NCBI RefSeq assembly: GCF_014673495.1
Contig: NZ_CP051006.1
Span: 3,906,001 to 3,970,000, forward strand
Source of the DNA: Streptomyces griseofuscus
GTDB lineage: Bacteria; Actinomycetota; Actinomycetes; Streptomycetales; Streptomycetaceae
Direction: 5' to 3'
DNA: 64,000 nucleotides
The position numbers and the translations under genes are program-made. Of this stretch, positions 54,801 to 63,387 are shown one piece after another. The notes beneath the pieces were generated by a model. It was not told the DNA's origin. It was given only the letters and a program-made list of their open reading frames with translations, and searched no databases. Within the stretch, counting starts at the first letter, position 1, and the number at the start of each line of letters is the position of its first letter.

Positions 54801-56207
54801 ATGGCCCTGCACAAAGGTCCGCAGAAGCATCAGGAGCGGGTGTTGTCCGTCAACCCGTTCTTCGGGGAGGCGAACCCGGTCGGCGGTATGACCGAGGCCC
54901 CGCCCACGCACCGGCTTCCGGACGCCCCGATGCCGCCCACGACGGCGTATCAGCTGGTGCATGACGAGCTGATGCTGGACGGCAATTCCCGGCTGAATCT
55001 GGCCACGTTCGTCAGCACCTGGATGGAGCCGCAGGCCGGCGTGCTGATGGCGGAGTGCCGGGACAAGAACATGATCGACAAGGACGAGTATCCGCGCACC
55101 GCCGAGCTGGAGCGGCGCTGCGTGGCGATGCTCGCGGATCTGTGGAACGCGCCGGATCCGGCGGCCGCGGTGGGCTGTTCGACCACCGGGTCCAGCGAGG
55201 CGTGCATGCTGGCCGGGATGGCCCTCAAGCGCCGCTGGATGCAGCGCAACGCCGACCGGTACCCAGGCGCGCGGCCCAACCTGGTGATGGGGATCAACGT
55301 CCAGGTGTGCTGGGAGAAGTTCTGCAACTTCTGGGAGGTGGAGGCGCGGCTGATCCCCATGGACGGCGACCGCTACCACCTGGACCCGCGGGCGGCGGCC
55401 GAGCTGTGCGACGAGAACACCATCGGTGTCGTCGGCATCCTCGGCTCGACCTTCGACGGTTCCTACGAGCCGATCGCCGAGCTGTGCGCGGCCCTGGACG
55501 CCCTTCAGGAGCGCACCGGCCTGGACATCCCGGTGCATGTGGACGGAGCCTCCGGCGCGATGGTGGCGCCCTTCCTGGACGAGGACCTGGTGTGGGACTT
55601 CCGGCTGCCGCGGGTGGCCTCCATCAACACCTCGGGACACAAGTACGGGCTGGTGTATCCCGGTGTCGGCTGGGCCCTGTGGCGGGACTCGGAGGCGCTG
55701 CCCGAGGAGCTGGTCTTCCGGGTGAACTACCTGGGCGGCGACATGCCGACCTTCGCCCTTAACTTCTCCCGCCCCGGCGCCCAGGTCGTCGCGCAGTACT
55801 ACAACTTTCTGCGTCTGGGCCGCGAGGGCTACCGGGCGGTCCAGCAGTCCACCCGTGACGTGGCCCGCTCCCTCGCCGACCGCATCGAGGGCCTCGGCGA
55901 CTTCCGGCTGCTGACCCGGGGCGACGAACTCCCGGTGTTCGCGCTGACCACGGCTGACCATGTCACGGCGTACGACGTCTTCGACGTCTCCCGCCGGATG
56001 CGCGAGAGCGGTTGGCTGGTCCCGGCGTACACCTTCCCGGCCAACCGCGAGGACCTCTCCGTCCTGCGCATCGTCTGCCGCAACGGCTTCTCGCACGACC
56101 TGGCCGACCTCTTCCTGGCCGACCTGACCCGCCTCCTGCCGGAACTGCGCCGCCAGCCGCACCCGCTGAACCGGGACAAGGAGGCGGCGACGAGCTTCCA
56201 CCATTAG
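54801..56207 (+). CDS. gad: Glutamate decarboxylase
   Basis: A 468-residue PLP enzyme making GABA and CO2 from glutamate. The N terminus LSVNPFFGEANPVGGMTEAPPTHRLPD and GCSTTGSSEACMLAGMALK are GAD signatures. CNFWEVEARLIP and VHVDGASGAMVAPF are conserved. The PLP lysine is Lys281 in SINTSGHKYG. The C-terminal part includes NRDKEAATSFHH; histidine at the end is used for autoinhibition in the E. coli enzyme. It likely helps acid resistance or nitrogen use. No GABA antiporter is adjacent. Confidence 0.94.
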   Translation: MALHKGPQKHQERVLSVNPFFGEANPVGGMTEAPPTHRLPDAPMPPTTAYQLVHDELMLDGNSRLNLATFVSTWMEPQAGVLMAECRDKNMIDKDEYPRTAELERRCVAMLADLWNAPDPAAAVGCSTTGSSEACMLAGMALKRRWMQRNADRYPGARPNLVMGINVQVCWEKFCNFWEVEARLIPMDGDRYHLDPRAAAELCDENTIGVVGILGSTFDGSYEPIAELCAALDALQERTGLDIPVHVDGASGAMVAPFLDEDLVWDFRLPRVASINTSGHKYGLVYPGVGWALWRDSEALPEELVFRVNYLGGDMPTFALNFSRPGAQVVAQYYNFLRLGREGYRAVQQSTRDVARSLADRIEGLGDFRLLTRGDELPVFALTTADHVTAYDVFDVSRRMRESGWLVPAYTFPANREDLSVLRIVCRNGFSHDLADLFLADLTRLLPELRRQPHPLNRDKEAATSFHH

Positions 56208-56281
56208 GACACCATCGGGCAGGACACCACCGGGCAGGACGGCGCGGTGGCCGCGGCCAGCGGTGGCTCGGCGGGCTCCGG

Positions 56282-56824
56282 TCAGCCCCGCGCCCGCTCC
56301 AGGGCCACCAGCTCGAACGCGGTCTTCCCGTCGAGGGACTCGCGGACGATGTCGGCGTGGCCGGCGTGGCGGGCGGTCTCCCGGATCAGATGGAGGCAGA
56401 GCCAGCGCAGGGAGACCCGGCCCTCCGGCGGGAACCAGGGGTCCGGCGGAAGCGGGAAGGTGTCGTCCAGGCTCGGCGCGGAGCGGATGAACTTCTCCGT
56501 CTCGGCGGCGACCCGCTCCCAGTGGGCGAGCTGCGAGGCCACCGTCTCCTCGCCGACCAGCTCGAAGCTCTCGTGCCAGTTGGACTGATCCCGCCGTACC
56601 GGCGGCGCCTCCTGCCGGGCCCGGGCGAGCCACATCTGCTCGACCTCGGCGGCATGCTTGAGCAGCCCGCCCAGTGACAGCTCGCTCGCGCTCGGCCGGC
56701 TGCGGGCCTGCTCCTCGGTCAGCCCGAGCACCGACCGGCGGATCCCGCCGCGCTGCTCCTCGATGAACGCCAGCAGCGCTCCCCGCTCGTCGCCCCGCAC
56801 CTCTGCGGACACATGCGTGACCAT
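56282..56824 (-). CDS. DinB/DUF664-family protein
   Basis: A 180-residue four-helix protein of the DinB/YfiT (DUF664) group. SLGGLLKHAAEVEQMWLARAR and CLHLIRETARHAGHADIVRESLDG carry the metal-binding His triad pattern (H..., H..H). Many actinobacterial members are mycothiol-dependent transferases, so detoxification by mycothiol is a reasonable guess. ATG 56824 is chosen; an upstream start adds 15 Arg-rich residues. It lies between GAD and the aldehyde dehydrogenase gene. Confidence 0.83.
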   Translation of the reverse strand: MVTHVSAEVRGDERGALLAFIEEQRGGIRRSVLGLTEEQARSRPSASELSLGGLLKHAAEVEQMWLARARQEAPPVRRDQSNWHESFELVGEETVASQLAHWERVAAETEKFIRSAPSLDDTFPLPPDPWFPPEGRVSLRWLCLHLIRETARHAGHADIVRESLDGKTAFELVALERARG

Positions 56825-56944
56825 GACCGGTCGCCTTTCCTCGGTTCGCCGTGGCGTTCGCCCCGACATCGAAAAAGCTACGGGCCCTCTAGGTCAGATC
56901 CTGTCCTAAAGGGCCGTGGCGGTGGTCGGGAAGATCGGCGGCGA

Positions 56945-58405
56945 TCAGAACGGGAAGCCGCTGCGCCCGTGCTGGACGGAGATCCACTTGACCGTGGTGA
57001 ACGCCTCCAGGGTCGTCTCGCCGTTGAGCCGGCCGACACCGGAGTGCTTCTCGCCGCCGAAGGGCACGATCGGCTCGTCGTGCACGGTGCCGTCGTTCAC
57101 ATGGAACATGCCGGTGTCGACCCGCTTGGCGAAGGAGACACCCCGCTCGATGTTCCCGGTGTGCACGGCGCCGCTGAGGCCGTAGGGCGTGTCGTTGACG
57201 ATCCGCACCGCCTCTTCCTCGCCGTCGAACGGCACCAGGAAGACGACCGGTCCGAACACCTCCTGCTGGAGGAGCGGGGAGTCGGCGGGGACGCCGGTGA
57301 GCACCGAGGGCTCGACCAGGTTGTTGGTCGTACCGCCGTGCACCAGCGCCGTCGCACCCTCCGCGAGCGCCTGCTCGACCACGCCGGAAACGGCGTTCGC
57401 CTGCGCGGAGTTGATCACCGGGCCGATGACGGTCTCCGGGTCGCTGGGATCACCCACCTTGAGGGTGCGCACCTTGGCGACGAACTTCTCGGTGAACTCG
57501 TCCGCGACCGAGCGGTCCACCAGGACCCGGTTGGCGGCCATGCAGACCTGGCCCTGGTGCACGAACCGGCTGAAGACCGCCGCGTCCACCGCGTAGTCGA
57601 GGTCCGCGTCGTCCAGCACCACCAGTGCGCTGTTGCCGCCCAGTTCGAGCACCGAGCGCTTGAAGTTCGCGGCGCATACCGTGGCCACGTGCCGGCCCAC
57701 CTGGTCGGAGCCGGTGAAGGAGATGACCTTCGGGACGGGGTGCTCGATGAAGGCGTCGCCGATCTCGGCGATGTCGGTGACGACCACGTTCAGCAGCCCG
57801 GCGGGCAGGCCCGCCTCCTCGAAGAGCCGGGCGATCAGGGTGCCGCCCGCGATCGGGGTGTTCTGGTGCGGCTTGAGCACCACGCCGTTGCCGAGCGCGA
57901 GGGCCGGGGCGACGGACTTCAGCGACAGCAGGAAGGGGAAGTTGAAGGGGCTGATCACGCCCACGACGCCCACCGGGACCCGGTAGACGCGGTTCTCCTT
58001 GCCCTCACCCGGGGAGGGCAGGATCCTGCCCTCGGGGCGCAGCGCCAGATGGACGGACTCGCGCAGGAACTCCTTGGCGAGGTGCAGCTCGAAGCCGGCC
58101 TTCACCCGGGTGCCGCCGAGCTCCGCGATGATCAGGTCGGCTATCTCCTGCTCGCGGTCCTCGACCAGTCTGAGCACCCGCTCGAACACCGAGCGCCGGG
58201 CGTACGGGTTGGTGTCCGCCCATGCCTTCTGGGCGCGCTCGGCCGCCCGGTAGGCCTGGTCGACCTCGTCGACGGTGGCAACCGTGATCGAGGCCAGCTT
58301 CTCGTCGTCGTACGGATTGAAGTCGATGACGTCCCAGGAACCGCTGCCCGGTCGCCATTCGCCGTCGATGTACTGCTGGGCCAGGTCGCTGAAATAGGAC
58401 GACAT
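56945..58405 (-). CDS. Aldehyde dehydrogenase family protein
   Basis: A 486-residue NAD(P)-dependent aldehyde dehydrogenase. FNFPFLLSLKSVAPALALGNGVVLKPH is the cofactor-binding segment. VISFTGSDQVGRHVA and VLELGGNSALVVLDDADLDY hold the general-base Glu, and the catalytic Cys is in FVHQGQVCMAANR. FHVNDGTVHDEPIVPFGGEKHSGVGR resembles benzaldehyde or vanillin dehydrogenases. It might oxidise aromatic aldehydes; the substrate is inference. ATG 58405 begins MSSYFSDLAQQYIDG. It is upstream of the DinB gene on the same strand. Confidence 0.92.
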   Translation of the reverse strand: MSSYFSDLAQQYIDGEWRPGSGSWDVIDFNPYDDEKLASITVATVDEVDQAYRAAERAQKAWADTNPYARRSVFERVLRLVEDREQEIADLIIAELGGTRVKAGFELHLAKEFLRESVHLALRPEGRILPSPGEGKENRVYRVPVGVVGVISPFNFPFLLSLKSVAPALALGNGVVLKPHQNTPIAGGTLIARLFEEAGLPAGLLNVVVTDIAEIGDAFIEHPVPKVISFTGSDQVGRHVATVCAANFKRSVLELGGNSALVVLDDADLDYAVDAAVFSRFVHQGQVCMAANRVLVDRSVADEFTEKFVAKVRTLKVGDPSDPETVIGPVINSAQANAVSGVVEQALAEGATALVHGGTTNNLVEPSVLTGVPADSPLLQQEVFGPVVFLVPFDGEEEAVRIVNDTPYGLSGAVHTGNIERGVSFAKRVDTGMFHVNDGTVHDEPIVPFGGEKHSGVGRLNGETTLEAFTTVKWISVQHGRSGFPF

Positions 58406-58480
58406 GTGATCCCTCAATCACTAGCGGAGCCGGAACCCGGCCACGGTCTGAGTCTGATCACGCGTCATCCTACTTGCGGG

Positions 58481-59341
58481 TCAAGTGAGTTGGCGTAGTC
58501 CTCGCAGAAGATCACGGCTCTCGTCCGGACCCGGGCTGTCCTGCTGCAACTCCTTCAGCGCCTGCTCGTACTGGGCCACGTCCTCGCGCTTGTCGAGGTA
58601 CAGCGCACTGGTCAGCTGCTCCAGGTAGACGACGTCGGAGAGGTCGGACTCGGGGAAGCTGAGGATGGTGAAGGCGCCGCTCTCGCCGGAGTGCCCGCCG
58701 AAGCTGAACGGCATGACCTGGAGCCGCACATTGGGCCGCTCGGAGATGTCGATGAGGTGCTGGAGCTGGCCGCGCATCACCTCGCGGTCGCCGTAGGGGC
58801 GGCGCAGGGCGGCCTCGTCCAGGACGATGTGGAACTCGGGGGCGTTGTCGGAGAACAGGTACTTCTGGCGCTCCAGGCGCAGCGCGACCCGCCGTTCGAC
58901 GTCGTCGGCGCTCGCGCCCTTCATGCCGCGCCGGACCACCGCGCGGGCGTACTCCTCGGTCTGGAGCAGACCGTGCACGAACTGCACCTCGTAGGCGCGG
59001 AGCAGGGTGGCGGCGCCCTCCAGGCCCACATAGGTGGGAAACCAGTTGGGCAGGACGTCGCTGTAACTGTGCCACCAGCCCGCCACATTGGCCTCGCGGG
59101 CGAGGGACAGCAGCGACTGGCGCTCCGCCTCGTCCGTGATGCCGTACAGCGTCAGCAGGTCCTCGACGTCCCTCGTCTTGAAGCTCACCCGGCCCAGCTC
59201 CATCCGGCTGATCTTCGACTCGGACGCTCGGATGGAATACCCCGCCGCCTCACGCGTGATCCCCCGAGCTTCACGCAGTCGCCTGAGTTGCGAGCCGAGC
59301 AGCATCCGCCGCACCACCGATCCGGGCTCTCCCGCGCTCAC
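58481..59341 (-). CDS. XRE-family regulator with DUF5753 domain
   Basis: A 286-residue regulator. GTG 59341 has GGGGAGG nine bases upstream. The N-terminal HTH reads LLGSQLRRLREARGITREAAGYSIRASESKISRMELGR. The C-terminal DUF5753 part contains VAGWWHSYSDVLPNWFPTYVGLE and VVRRGMKGASADDVERRVALRLERQ, and ends in LKELQQDSPGPDESRDLLRGL. This is the WhiJ-like type, found with small DUF397 partners. A DUF397 gene and an anti-sigma-like gene lie just to the right. A 10-base motif repeated upstream of both units is a candidate binding site. Confidence 0.93.
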   Translation of the reverse strand: MSAGEPGSVVRRMLLGSQLRRLREARGITREAAGYSIRASESKISRMELGRVSFKTRDVEDLLTLYGITDEAERQSLLSLAREANVAGWWHSYSDVLPNWFPTYVGLEGAATLLRAYEVQFVHGLLQTEEYARAVVRRGMKGASADDVERRVALRLERQKYLFSDNAPEFHIVLDEAALRRPYGDREVMRGQLQHLIDISERPNVRLQVMPFSFGGHSGESGAFTILSFPESDLSDVVYLEQLTSALYLDKREDVAQYEQALKELQQDSPGPDESRDLLRGLRQLT

Positions 59342-59554
59342 GTTCGCCAGCCTCCCCAACCGTCTTCAGGGGCCGAAGTCTGCCACTAAAACGCTTCGCG
59401 CAGTACTCGTACGGTTACGGAAACGGAGAGCACGGGGCCGTTTTCGACAGACGGGGCGGCGACGATGTCGGTACCACTGGCGGAAACCCTCATGGAGATG
59501 GCAGAAAAAATGGCCAAGAAGTGGTACGGGACTGTCCATTTCGGTCGCGTGCAC

Positions 59555-59576
59555 GTGCATCTGCCCTTGCATCTGC
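59555..59576 (+). promoter_or_regulatory. Tandem TGCATCTGC motifs upstream of the anti-sigma-like gene
   Basis: GTGCATCTGC (59555-59564) and TTGCATCTGC (59567-59576) lie 12 bases apart. The 17 bases 59548-59564 recur as an exact reverse complement at 60580-60596. They are candidate operator sites for the XRE regulator. Confidence 0.5.
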
Positions 59577-59649
59577 TCTTCGCATCCGAAACCATGGTCC
59601 CGCGCCACCGCTGCATCGCAACGACCGCGAATTCCCGGGAGTGCCTCGC

Positions 59650-60147
59650 ATGGGGACGAATGGATCGACCATGCTCAAGCCGTTACGGCAGGGCCTTCCG
59701 CCGTTGGACCCCGCGGCCGTGTCCAGCGCCGCGTCCTGTGCTCTGCCGGCGCGGTACGAAGCGGTGCGCGAGGCTCGGCGGTTCACCCGGGACACCCTTG
59801 AACAGTGGGGCGTGAACGAGCGCTTCGACGATGCCTGCCTGGCCGTCTCCGAACTCGTCACCAATGCGCTGCGGCACGCGCTGCCGGGTGAGCACGGGTG
59901 TGCGGAGGAGCATGTCTCCTCGGTACGGCTGCACTTGATGCGATGGGCCGAGCGGCTGGTCTGCGCGGTGCGGGACCCCAGTCATGAGTCGCCGGTGCCG
60001 CAGGACTCCGACGACTTCTCGGCGGAGTCCGGACGGGGCCTCTTCCTGGTCGAGTCCTTCGCGGACAGCTGGGGCTGGCATCCGCTGGCCGGTCCACTGG
60101 AGGGGAAGGTCGTCTGGGCGATGTTCCACGTGGAACAGCCGGCCTGA
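59650..60147 (+). CDS. Anti-sigma-factor-like ATP-binding protein (RsbW/HATPase_c)
   Basis: A 165-residue serine-kinase-like protein. The N-box DDACLAVSELVTNALRHAL is at about residues 58-76; the G-box region SAESGRGLFLVESFADSWGW is at about 120-139; it ends MFHVEQPA. Proteins of this type in Streptomyces bind sigma factors or other partners and are common beside XRE/DUF397 pairs. ATG 59650 is chosen; ATG 59671 is also possible. It faces the DUF397 gene, with a hairpin between them. Confidence 0.9.
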   Translation: MGTNGSTMLKPLRQGLPPLDPAAVSSAASCALPARYEAVREARRFTRDTLEQWGVNERFDDACLAVSELVTNALRHALPGEHGCAEEHVSSVRLHLMRWAERLVCAVRDPSHESPVPQDSDDFSAESGRGLFLVESFADSWGWHPLAGPLEGKVVWAMFHVEQPA

Positions 60148-60180
60148 CCATCTACGCGCGTCGCCGTCTCCCCTCTTCCT

Positions 60181-60212
60181 CGCCCGCACACCGGCATGCC
60201 CGGGTGCGGGCG
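60181..60212. terminator. Hairpin between convergent anti-sigma and DUF397 genes
   Basis: CGCCCGCACACCGG (60181-60194) and CCCGGGTGCGGGCG (60199-60212) pair with one mismatch around a 4-base loop. It can terminate both genes. Confidence 0.75.
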
Positions 60213-60215
60213 AGT

Positions 60216-60446
60216 TCAGCCTGCGATCAGGTGGTCGAACTCGCCGTCCTTGACGCCCAGCAGCATCGCTTCTATCTCGGCCCGTGTGTAAACCAGCGCG
60301 GGACCGTCCGGGAAGCGGGAGTTGCGGACGGCGACCTCACCGCCCGGCAGACGCGCGAACTCCACGCACGAACCCTGCGAGTTGCTGTGCCTGCTCTTCT
60401 GCCAGGCCACTCCGTCCAGCTGCGTGGCAGCCATGCCGTTGTACAC
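60216..60446 (-). CDS. DUF397 small regulatory partner
   Basis: A 76-residue DUF397 protein. The family core is plain: GVAWQKSRHSNSQGSCVEFARLPGG (W.KS..S...G.CVE), VAVRNSRFPDGPALVYT and EIEAMLLGVKDGEFDHL. GTG 60446 has GGGGGG nearby upstream; ATG 60434 is also in frame. DUF397 proteins bind DUF5753/XRE regulators and tune their DNA binding, as in the S. coelicolor XRE-DUF397 pairs. This one very likely partners the regulator at 58481. Confidence 0.9.
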   Translation of the reverse strand: MYNGMAATQLDGVAWQKSRHSNSQGSCVEFARLPGGEVAVRNSRFPDGPALVYTRAEIEAMLLGVKDGEFDHLIAG

Positions 60447-60565
60447 GTCGTACCCCCCGAACACGCCGTCAACGTCGCGGTCCACAGGTCGCTCCCCGGT
60501 GTGCACTGGCTGGTGAGGCCATAGATGCGGTGGTCAACTGACCTGGATCATAACCCCCGCCTCAC

Positions 60566-60596
60566 GTGCAACTGCACGAGCAGATGCACGTGCACG
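60566..60596 (-). promoter_or_regulatory. Inverted TGCA(A/T)CTGC motifs upstream of DUF397
   Basis: GTGCAACTGC (60566-60575) and, inverted, GCAGATGCAC (60580-60589) are four bases apart, forming an operator-like dyad. The right half extends to 60596 and matches 59548-59564 exactly in reverse. Confidence 0.5.
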
Positions 60597-60776
60597 GCGA
60601 GTGTTCTCACAGTTACAGCCTTGACGCGCGCTTTACCTGACGATGTGCGACCGTATGCCGCCGTTTTCACCGAAGCCGTCTCAGCGCCTGCCCTGGAGCG
60701 GGCGATACACGCCCGCCCCACTTCCTTTCGACCATGATCATCCATGGCGCGGGTCGGGCCGGATCACCGGGATCGG

Positions 60777-60796
60777 CTTCCTTGTGCACAAGGAAG
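60777..60796. promoter_or_regulatory. Perfect 20-bp palindrome
   Basis: CTTCCTTGTG and CACAAGGAAG abut as a perfect 10-10 inverted repeat, 140 bases before the lipoprotein start at 60936. It looks like a repressor operator; no regulator gene is adjacent. Confidence 0.5.
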
Positions 60797-60935
60797 AGAC
60801 GCATTCCGGGCCCTTACTGTTCCACGCCCGGTAAGGAAGTCCTGGCGCACGGAAGTTCCCGGCGGGCTCTGCTGATAGCTTGCTGCGGGCCGTCCGGCCG
60901 AGGGCGGCCGACGCCTACAGCTTGGGGAGCCTGAC

Positions 60936-61445
60936 GTGACTTCGGCGACTGCTTCGACCGGTACACGGGTGCGGATCGCGGCCCTGGCCGCGGGACTGGT
61001 GGGCGCGCTGGCGCTGACGGCGTGCGGCGGCGGTGGCGGCGGCGACCACTCCTCCACGGACCCGTCGGCCATGACGAGCGCCGCCCCCACACCGTCCTCG
61101 TCCGCCGACGGCTCCAAAGTCAGCGGCGCCTCCGGCAAGCTCCAGGGCAGCTGGCTGGCCACCAGCGGCGGCACCATCGTGGCCCTGGTGATCAACGGCA
61201 AGCAGGCCGGGATCTTCGCGACCGGCGGCACGGTGTGCAGCGGCACCGCGGGCACCGAGTCCGGCATGCAGATGATCCATCTGACCTGCGCCAAGGGCAG
61301 CAAGGACCGCACCACCGGGATGGTCGACTCGGTCGACGGCAGCTCCATGAAGGTCACCTGGTCGGGCAAGGTGGGCCAGGAGACGTACACCAAGGCGGAG
61401 GGCGGCAAACTGCCGTCCGGCCTGCCGACCGCCGCGGCGCAGTGA
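60936..61445 (+). CDS. Secreted lipoprotein, unknown
   Basis: A 169-residue lipoprotein. The signal includes VRIAALAAGLVGALALTACGGG with lipobox LTAC near residue 30. A Ser/Thr-rich linker follows, and then a small domain starting KLQGSWLATSGGTIVALVINGKQAG. It has cysteines in GTVCSGTAG and IHLTCAKG, likely a disulfide. The GTG start follows GGGGAG. The beta-rich pattern suggests a calycin-like fold, but no function can be assigned. Confidence 0.85.
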   Translation: MTSATASTGTRVRIAALAAGLVGALALTACGGGGGGDHSSTDPSAMTSAAPTPSSSADGSKVSGASGKLQGSWLATSGGTIVALVINGKQAGIFATGGTVCSGTAGTESGMQMIHLTCAKGSKDRTTGMVDSVDGSSMKVTWSGKVGQETYTKAEGGKLPSGLPTAAAQ

Positions 61446-61590
61446 CACCCCCCTCTCGTACGGCACTCCCCTCTCGTACGGAAAACACGGGAAACACCTG
61501 AAGCGGTGATTTGCGAGGGGCGCGCGAACGGGGCCGCCGTCCAGGCGCGATGATGCAGGAGCACCGTCACGACCTCGATGGGACCTGCTC

Positions 61591-62109
61591 ATGCGCGCCT
61601 TTCCGCTCACCGTCACCGCCGTTGCCGCCGCCCTGCTGCTGACCGCCTGCGGTGGCGGGGGCAACAGCGGCAGCGGGGGCAAGAACAGCTCGGCCTGCCA
61701 GATCGGCGGGGTGTCCCTCCAGGTCGGAGCGGCGAGCGTGGCGCCGGCGGCGGGCGACACCGGCGAGGTGCCGGTCAGCATCACCAACCAGAGCAAGACC
61801 TGCACGCTGGAGGACTTCCCCGGCGTCACCCTGGGCAGGTCCGGCACGAGCGCGAAGCTGTCCGCCCAGAAGGGCGCGAAGGGGCAGACCCTGAAGCTCG
61901 CCAAGGGCGACGCCGCGACCTTCACCATCAGCTATGTGCGCGGCAAGGACGGCGACGCCACCAGCCTCGCGGCCACCGACCTGAAGATCACCCTGCCCGG
62001 CGGGGACGCGGTGCAGAGCTTCCCCTGGAAGTACGGCCCGATCGCCGGCCAGGGCGCCGCGACCAAGCCGAACGCCTCCGTGAGCACCTTCCAGCAGGCC
62101 GGCGACTGA
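61591..62109 (+). CDS. DUF4232 lipoprotein
   Basis: A 172-residue lipoprotein. The signal MRAFPLTVTAVAAALLLTAC ends in lipobox LTAC near residue 20, followed by a Gly/Ser-rich linker. The DUF4232 domain shows VPVSITNQSKTCTLEDFPGVTL, with a Cys pair (ACQIGG and KTCTLEDF), and LAKGDAATFTISYVRG. It is an immunoglobulin-like extracellular domain. Its role is unknown; Streptomyces carry many copies. It lies 145 bases after the previous lipoprotein gene; two copies of CCCTCTCGTACGG lie in the gap. Confidence 0.87.
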   Translation: MRAFPLTVTAVAAALLLTACGGGGNSGSGGKNSSACQIGGVSLQVGAASVAPAAGDTGEVPVSITNQSKTCTLEDFPGVTLGRSGTSAKLSAQKGAKGQTLKLAKGDAATFTISYVRGKDGDATSLAATDLKITLPGGDAVQSFPWKYGPIAGQGAATKPNASVSTFQQAGD

Positions 62110-62135
62110 GGCGCCGGGGGCGCGGGGACCGCGTC

Positions 62136-63245
62136 TCAGTCCAGCCGTGGCCGCGCCCTGACCTGGGCGCGGTCGGCGGCGGCCGCGCCCTCCGTCCAGC
62201 CCGCCTCGTCGCTCACCCCGCGCAGCCGGGTGGTGGTGGTCTGCGGGAACATCCGCTCCATGCGGCCGGTGACCGCCACCTCGCGGGTGGCCAGCACCGG
62301 CAGCAGATCCTGGGTGACCTGACTCTCGGCGGCAGTCGCGAGCCGCGCGCCGACCCGGTGGGCGTAGGCGGCGAGGAAGGACTGCCGGAAGGTCTTGGTG
62401 CGCTTGCGCCCGGCCGCCCGCTGGCCCGCCTCGGCCTTGGTCATGGCGTGCGTGGCCTGCACCAGCAGCGAGGTGTAGAGCAGTTCGACCGCCTCCAGGT
62501 CGCCCTCGAAGCCGACGACGGTGGAGAAGCAGAGCGGTTCGTTCCACACCGCGCGGCAGTGGTTGGCGGTGGCCACGGCGTCCAGCAGGACGGCCTTGGC
62601 CTGTTCGTACGGCGGCTCGACGCCTATCCGGCAGGCCCCGGGCGCGTCCGGCGCGGGCGCGGCGGCGGCCAGCAGCGCCTCGTCGACACTGTGCCGGGCC
62701 ATCAGCTCCTGCGCCTTGGCGGTCAGGGCCTCGGCCTCCTCCGGGTAGCCGGTCGCCTCGGCCTTGGCGAGCAGCGCGCGGATGCGGCCCAGGAGCCGGG
62801 AGGCGGCGGGGTCGTGGGTGCGGCGGGTCTCCTCCTCAAGGGGTTCGAGGGAGGGCAGGCGCAGCAGCAGGCGGTACAGCTCCAGGACGGTGGTGGCATG
62901 GGAGAAGCGGTCGGCTCCGGAGACCGGGCCCTCGGGCAGCTCGTCGAGCTGGGCGGCCCAGCGGCGCCCGCGCGGCCGGTCCGCGCCGGACTGCGCCCGG
63001 ATCAGGGCCGCGGCCAGCCGCACATGCGGCTGGTCGAGGTCGCGCCGCACGAGCCGTACGACATCGGCGGGTGCCCAGCCGCGCCGCCACGCGGTCGCCA
63101 TGAACTCCTCCCCGCGCCGCGCGAGTTCGGGGTCCGCTGCGGGGTCGGCGGCGAGCAGGGAGGCACCGGTGTCGAGGCCGGTGTCGGTGTCGTCGTAGAG
63201 CGCGGCCCGAAAGGCCCGCTCGACCGTGCTGGCAGAACTGGTCAC
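62136..63245 (-). CDS. DUF2786 domain protein
   Basis: A 369-residue protein with the DUF2786 segment ASRLLGRIRALLAKAEATGYPEEAEALTAKAQELMARH (about residues 165-202). The rest is helical (LYTSLLVQATHAMTKAEAGQ; RQSFLAAYAHRVGARLATAA). GTG 63245 starts it. Relatives are found in phages and bacteria and have no known activity. It is divergent from the Clp-N/HTH gene and its start is 95 bases from the first palindrome of that promoter. Confidence 0.85.
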   Translation of the reverse strand: MTSSASTVERAFRAALYDDTDTGLDTGASLLAADPAADPELARRGEEFMATAWRRGWAPADVVRLVRRDLDQPHVRLAAALIRAQSGADRPRGRRWAAQLDELPEGPVSGADRFSHATTVLELYRLLLRLPSLEPLEEETRRTHDPAASRLLGRIRALLAKAEATGYPEEAEALTAKAQELMARHSVDEALLAAAAPAPDAPGACRIGVEPPYEQAKAVLLDAVATANHCRAVWNEPLCFSTVVGFEGDLEAVELLYTSLLVQATHAMTKAEAGQRAAGRKRTKTFRQSFLAAYAHRVGARLATAAESQVTQDLLPVLATREVAVTGRMERMFPQTTTTRLRGVSDEAGWTEGAAAADRAQVRARPRLD

Positions 63246-63339
63246 AGCGCCGATCGTGCCACGCCCCGCCGACAACGCGCCGAGCACCGTCCACAGCCTG
63301 TGGATAAATCCACGCCGTCAGGCGCTCGGGGTTCTTCAC

Positions 63340-63387
63340 TGTCAACCATCGGTTGACACTCTCGTGGGCGCAACCTACGGTTGACAC
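63340..63387 (+). promoter_or_regulatory. Promoter embedded in two palindromes before the Clp-N/HTH gene
   Basis: TGTCAACC-ATC-GGTTGACA (63340-63358) is a perfect 8-3-8 palindrome whose end supplies the -35 TTGACA (63353-63358). After 17 bases the -10 TACGGT (63376-63381) lies inside CAACC-TAC-GGTTG (63371-63383), a second palindrome sharing the AACC/GGTT half-sites. The predicted transcript starts at ATG 63388. Bound protein would block RNA polymerase. Confidence 0.7.

Larger units (their letters stand above)
60447..60935. other. Intergenic region between DUF397 and lipoprotein genes
   Basis: No gene is seen in 489 bases. It holds an inverted pair of TGCA(A/T)CTGC motifs (60566-60596) upstream of the DUF397 gene and a perfect 20-base palindrome (60777-60796) upstream of the lipoprotein gene. 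An AT-richer block lies between. Confidence 0.5.
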
